In this document: one piece after another, positions 6,016 to 6,366 of the stretch
Position numbering within the stretch: the first letter of the stretch is position 1
Layout: every line of letters starts with the position of its first letter
Notes under the pieces: generated by a model
Told to the model about the DNA's origin: nothing
Database searches by the model: none
Seen by the model: only the letters and a program-made list of their open reading frames with translations
Translations under genes and position numbers: made by a program
Origin: Trebonia sp.
Lineage (GTDB): Bacteria; Actinomycetota; Actinomycetes; Streptosporangiales; Streptosporangiaceae
Direction: 5' to 3'
NCBI GenBank assembly: GCA_030038035.1
Contig: JASHPP010000410.1
Coordinates: forward strand, 1 to 6,366
Length of the DNA stretch: 6,366 bases

Positions 6016-6366
6016 GCGGACACCGCCTTCGCGACGGCCGCGGCCTTGCGCACGTCTCGCCTGGCGACCTCTTCGCGGACCAGCGGCAGCAGGTGGCGGC
6101 CGTAGTCGATCGCGTCGTCGTAGGGGTCGTAGCCGCGGATGAGCAGCGTGGTCACGCCGAGGTCGACGTAGTCGAGCAGCGCCTGGGCGACGGTCTCGGG
6201 CGTGCCGACCAGGGCGGTCGAGTTGCCGCCCGCACCGGTCGCGGCGGCCGGCGCGGTCCACAGGGCCCGGTCGTGCAGCTCGCCCTTGGCCGCGGCCGCA
6301 AGCAGGCGCTGCGAGCCGACGTTCTCGGGCTTGTCGCCGCCGAGCGGCCAGGTCCGCACCCCCCAC
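6012..6366 (-). CDS. LLM-class flavin-dependent monooxygenase, C-terminal part (SsuD-like), partial at right edge
   Basis: C-terminal 117 residues of a second luciferase-like flavin monooxygenase; the start lies beyond the right edge. Seen: WGVRTWPLGGD at the truncated end, then STALVGTPETVAQALLDYV, LGVTTLLIRGYDPYDDAI and YGRHLLPLVREEVARR. The pattern of GTPETVAQALLDY, then GVTTLLIRGYDP, then LLPLVR matches the last strands and helices of the TIM barrel in alkanesulfonate-monooxygenase (SsuD) relatives. Those release sulfite from sulfonates using FMNH2 and O2. Its TGA (6012-6014) overlaps the ATG of the next gene in an ATGA, so the two are almost certainly one transcript with coupled translation. 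It could equally be a generic LLM-class oxidoreductase; the substrate-binding part is outside the window. Confidence 0.85.
   Translation of the reverse strand, partial: WGVRTWPLGGDKPENVGSQRLLAAAAKGELHDRALWTAPAAATGAGGNSTALVGTPETVAQALLDYVDLGVTTLLIRGYDPYDDAIDYGRHLLPLVREEVARRDVRKAAAVAKAVSA

Noticed and set aside
6016..6366. N-terminal extension of the NtaA-like monooxygenase to the window edge
   Set aside because: The frame is open but encodes Arg-rich sequence without family similarity, while another frame there encodes the SsuD-like C-terminus. The ATGA overlap fixes the start at 6015.

Overview
The window comes from a high-GC actinobacterium (Actinomycetota). The GC content looks like roughly 70% by eye, and codon third positions are almost all G or C. 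A GT87-type polyprenyl-phosphomannose-dependent mannosyltransferase, an oligopeptidase B and a membrane-anchored STAND-like ATPase all fit that phylum. I cannot name the genus; the ATPase style suggests Streptosporangiales- or Frankia-like lineages, but that is only an impression.

Layout from left to right. (1) Positions 1-972, minus strand: a polytopic GT87 mannosyltransferase whose C-terminus runs off the left edge. (2) Positions 973-1103: a divergent promoter region with one candidate -10 box per direction. It holds a perfect 10-bp inverted repeat next to the -10 box of the rightward gene. (3) Positions 1104-3221, plus strand: a complete 705-residue oligopeptidase B (ptrB) with the whole catalytic triad and the acidic S1-pocket residues. 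(4) Positions 3222-3473: a non-coding stretch with a T6 run inside a 17-bp-arm imperfect inverted repeat, plus smaller palindromes. (5) Positions 3474-4644, plus strand: a decayed ATPase gene. It has two transmembrane segments, then a P-loop and a Walker B motif, and ends in a TPR-like tail. It is broken by three frame changes, one in-frame TAG and a Lys-to-Arg change in the P-loop, and it has probably lost a large internal section. (6) Positions 4648-6015 and 6012-6366, minus strand: two flavin-dependent (luciferase-like) monooxygenase genes sharing an ATGA overlap. The upstream one is cut by the right edge. A strong hairpin just past their 3' end, inside the tail of the pseudogene, is the likely terminator.

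The genes do not form one pathway. The mannosyltransferase (envelope glycan synthesis) and ptrB (cytosolic peptide turnover) are divergent neighbours. The monooxygenase pair is a separate, probably sulfur- or nitrogen-scavenging operon converging on the pseudogene. I found no convincing new multi-gene system. The points most worth a second look are the remnant ATPase, the structured region in front of it, and the palindrome at the ptrB promoter.
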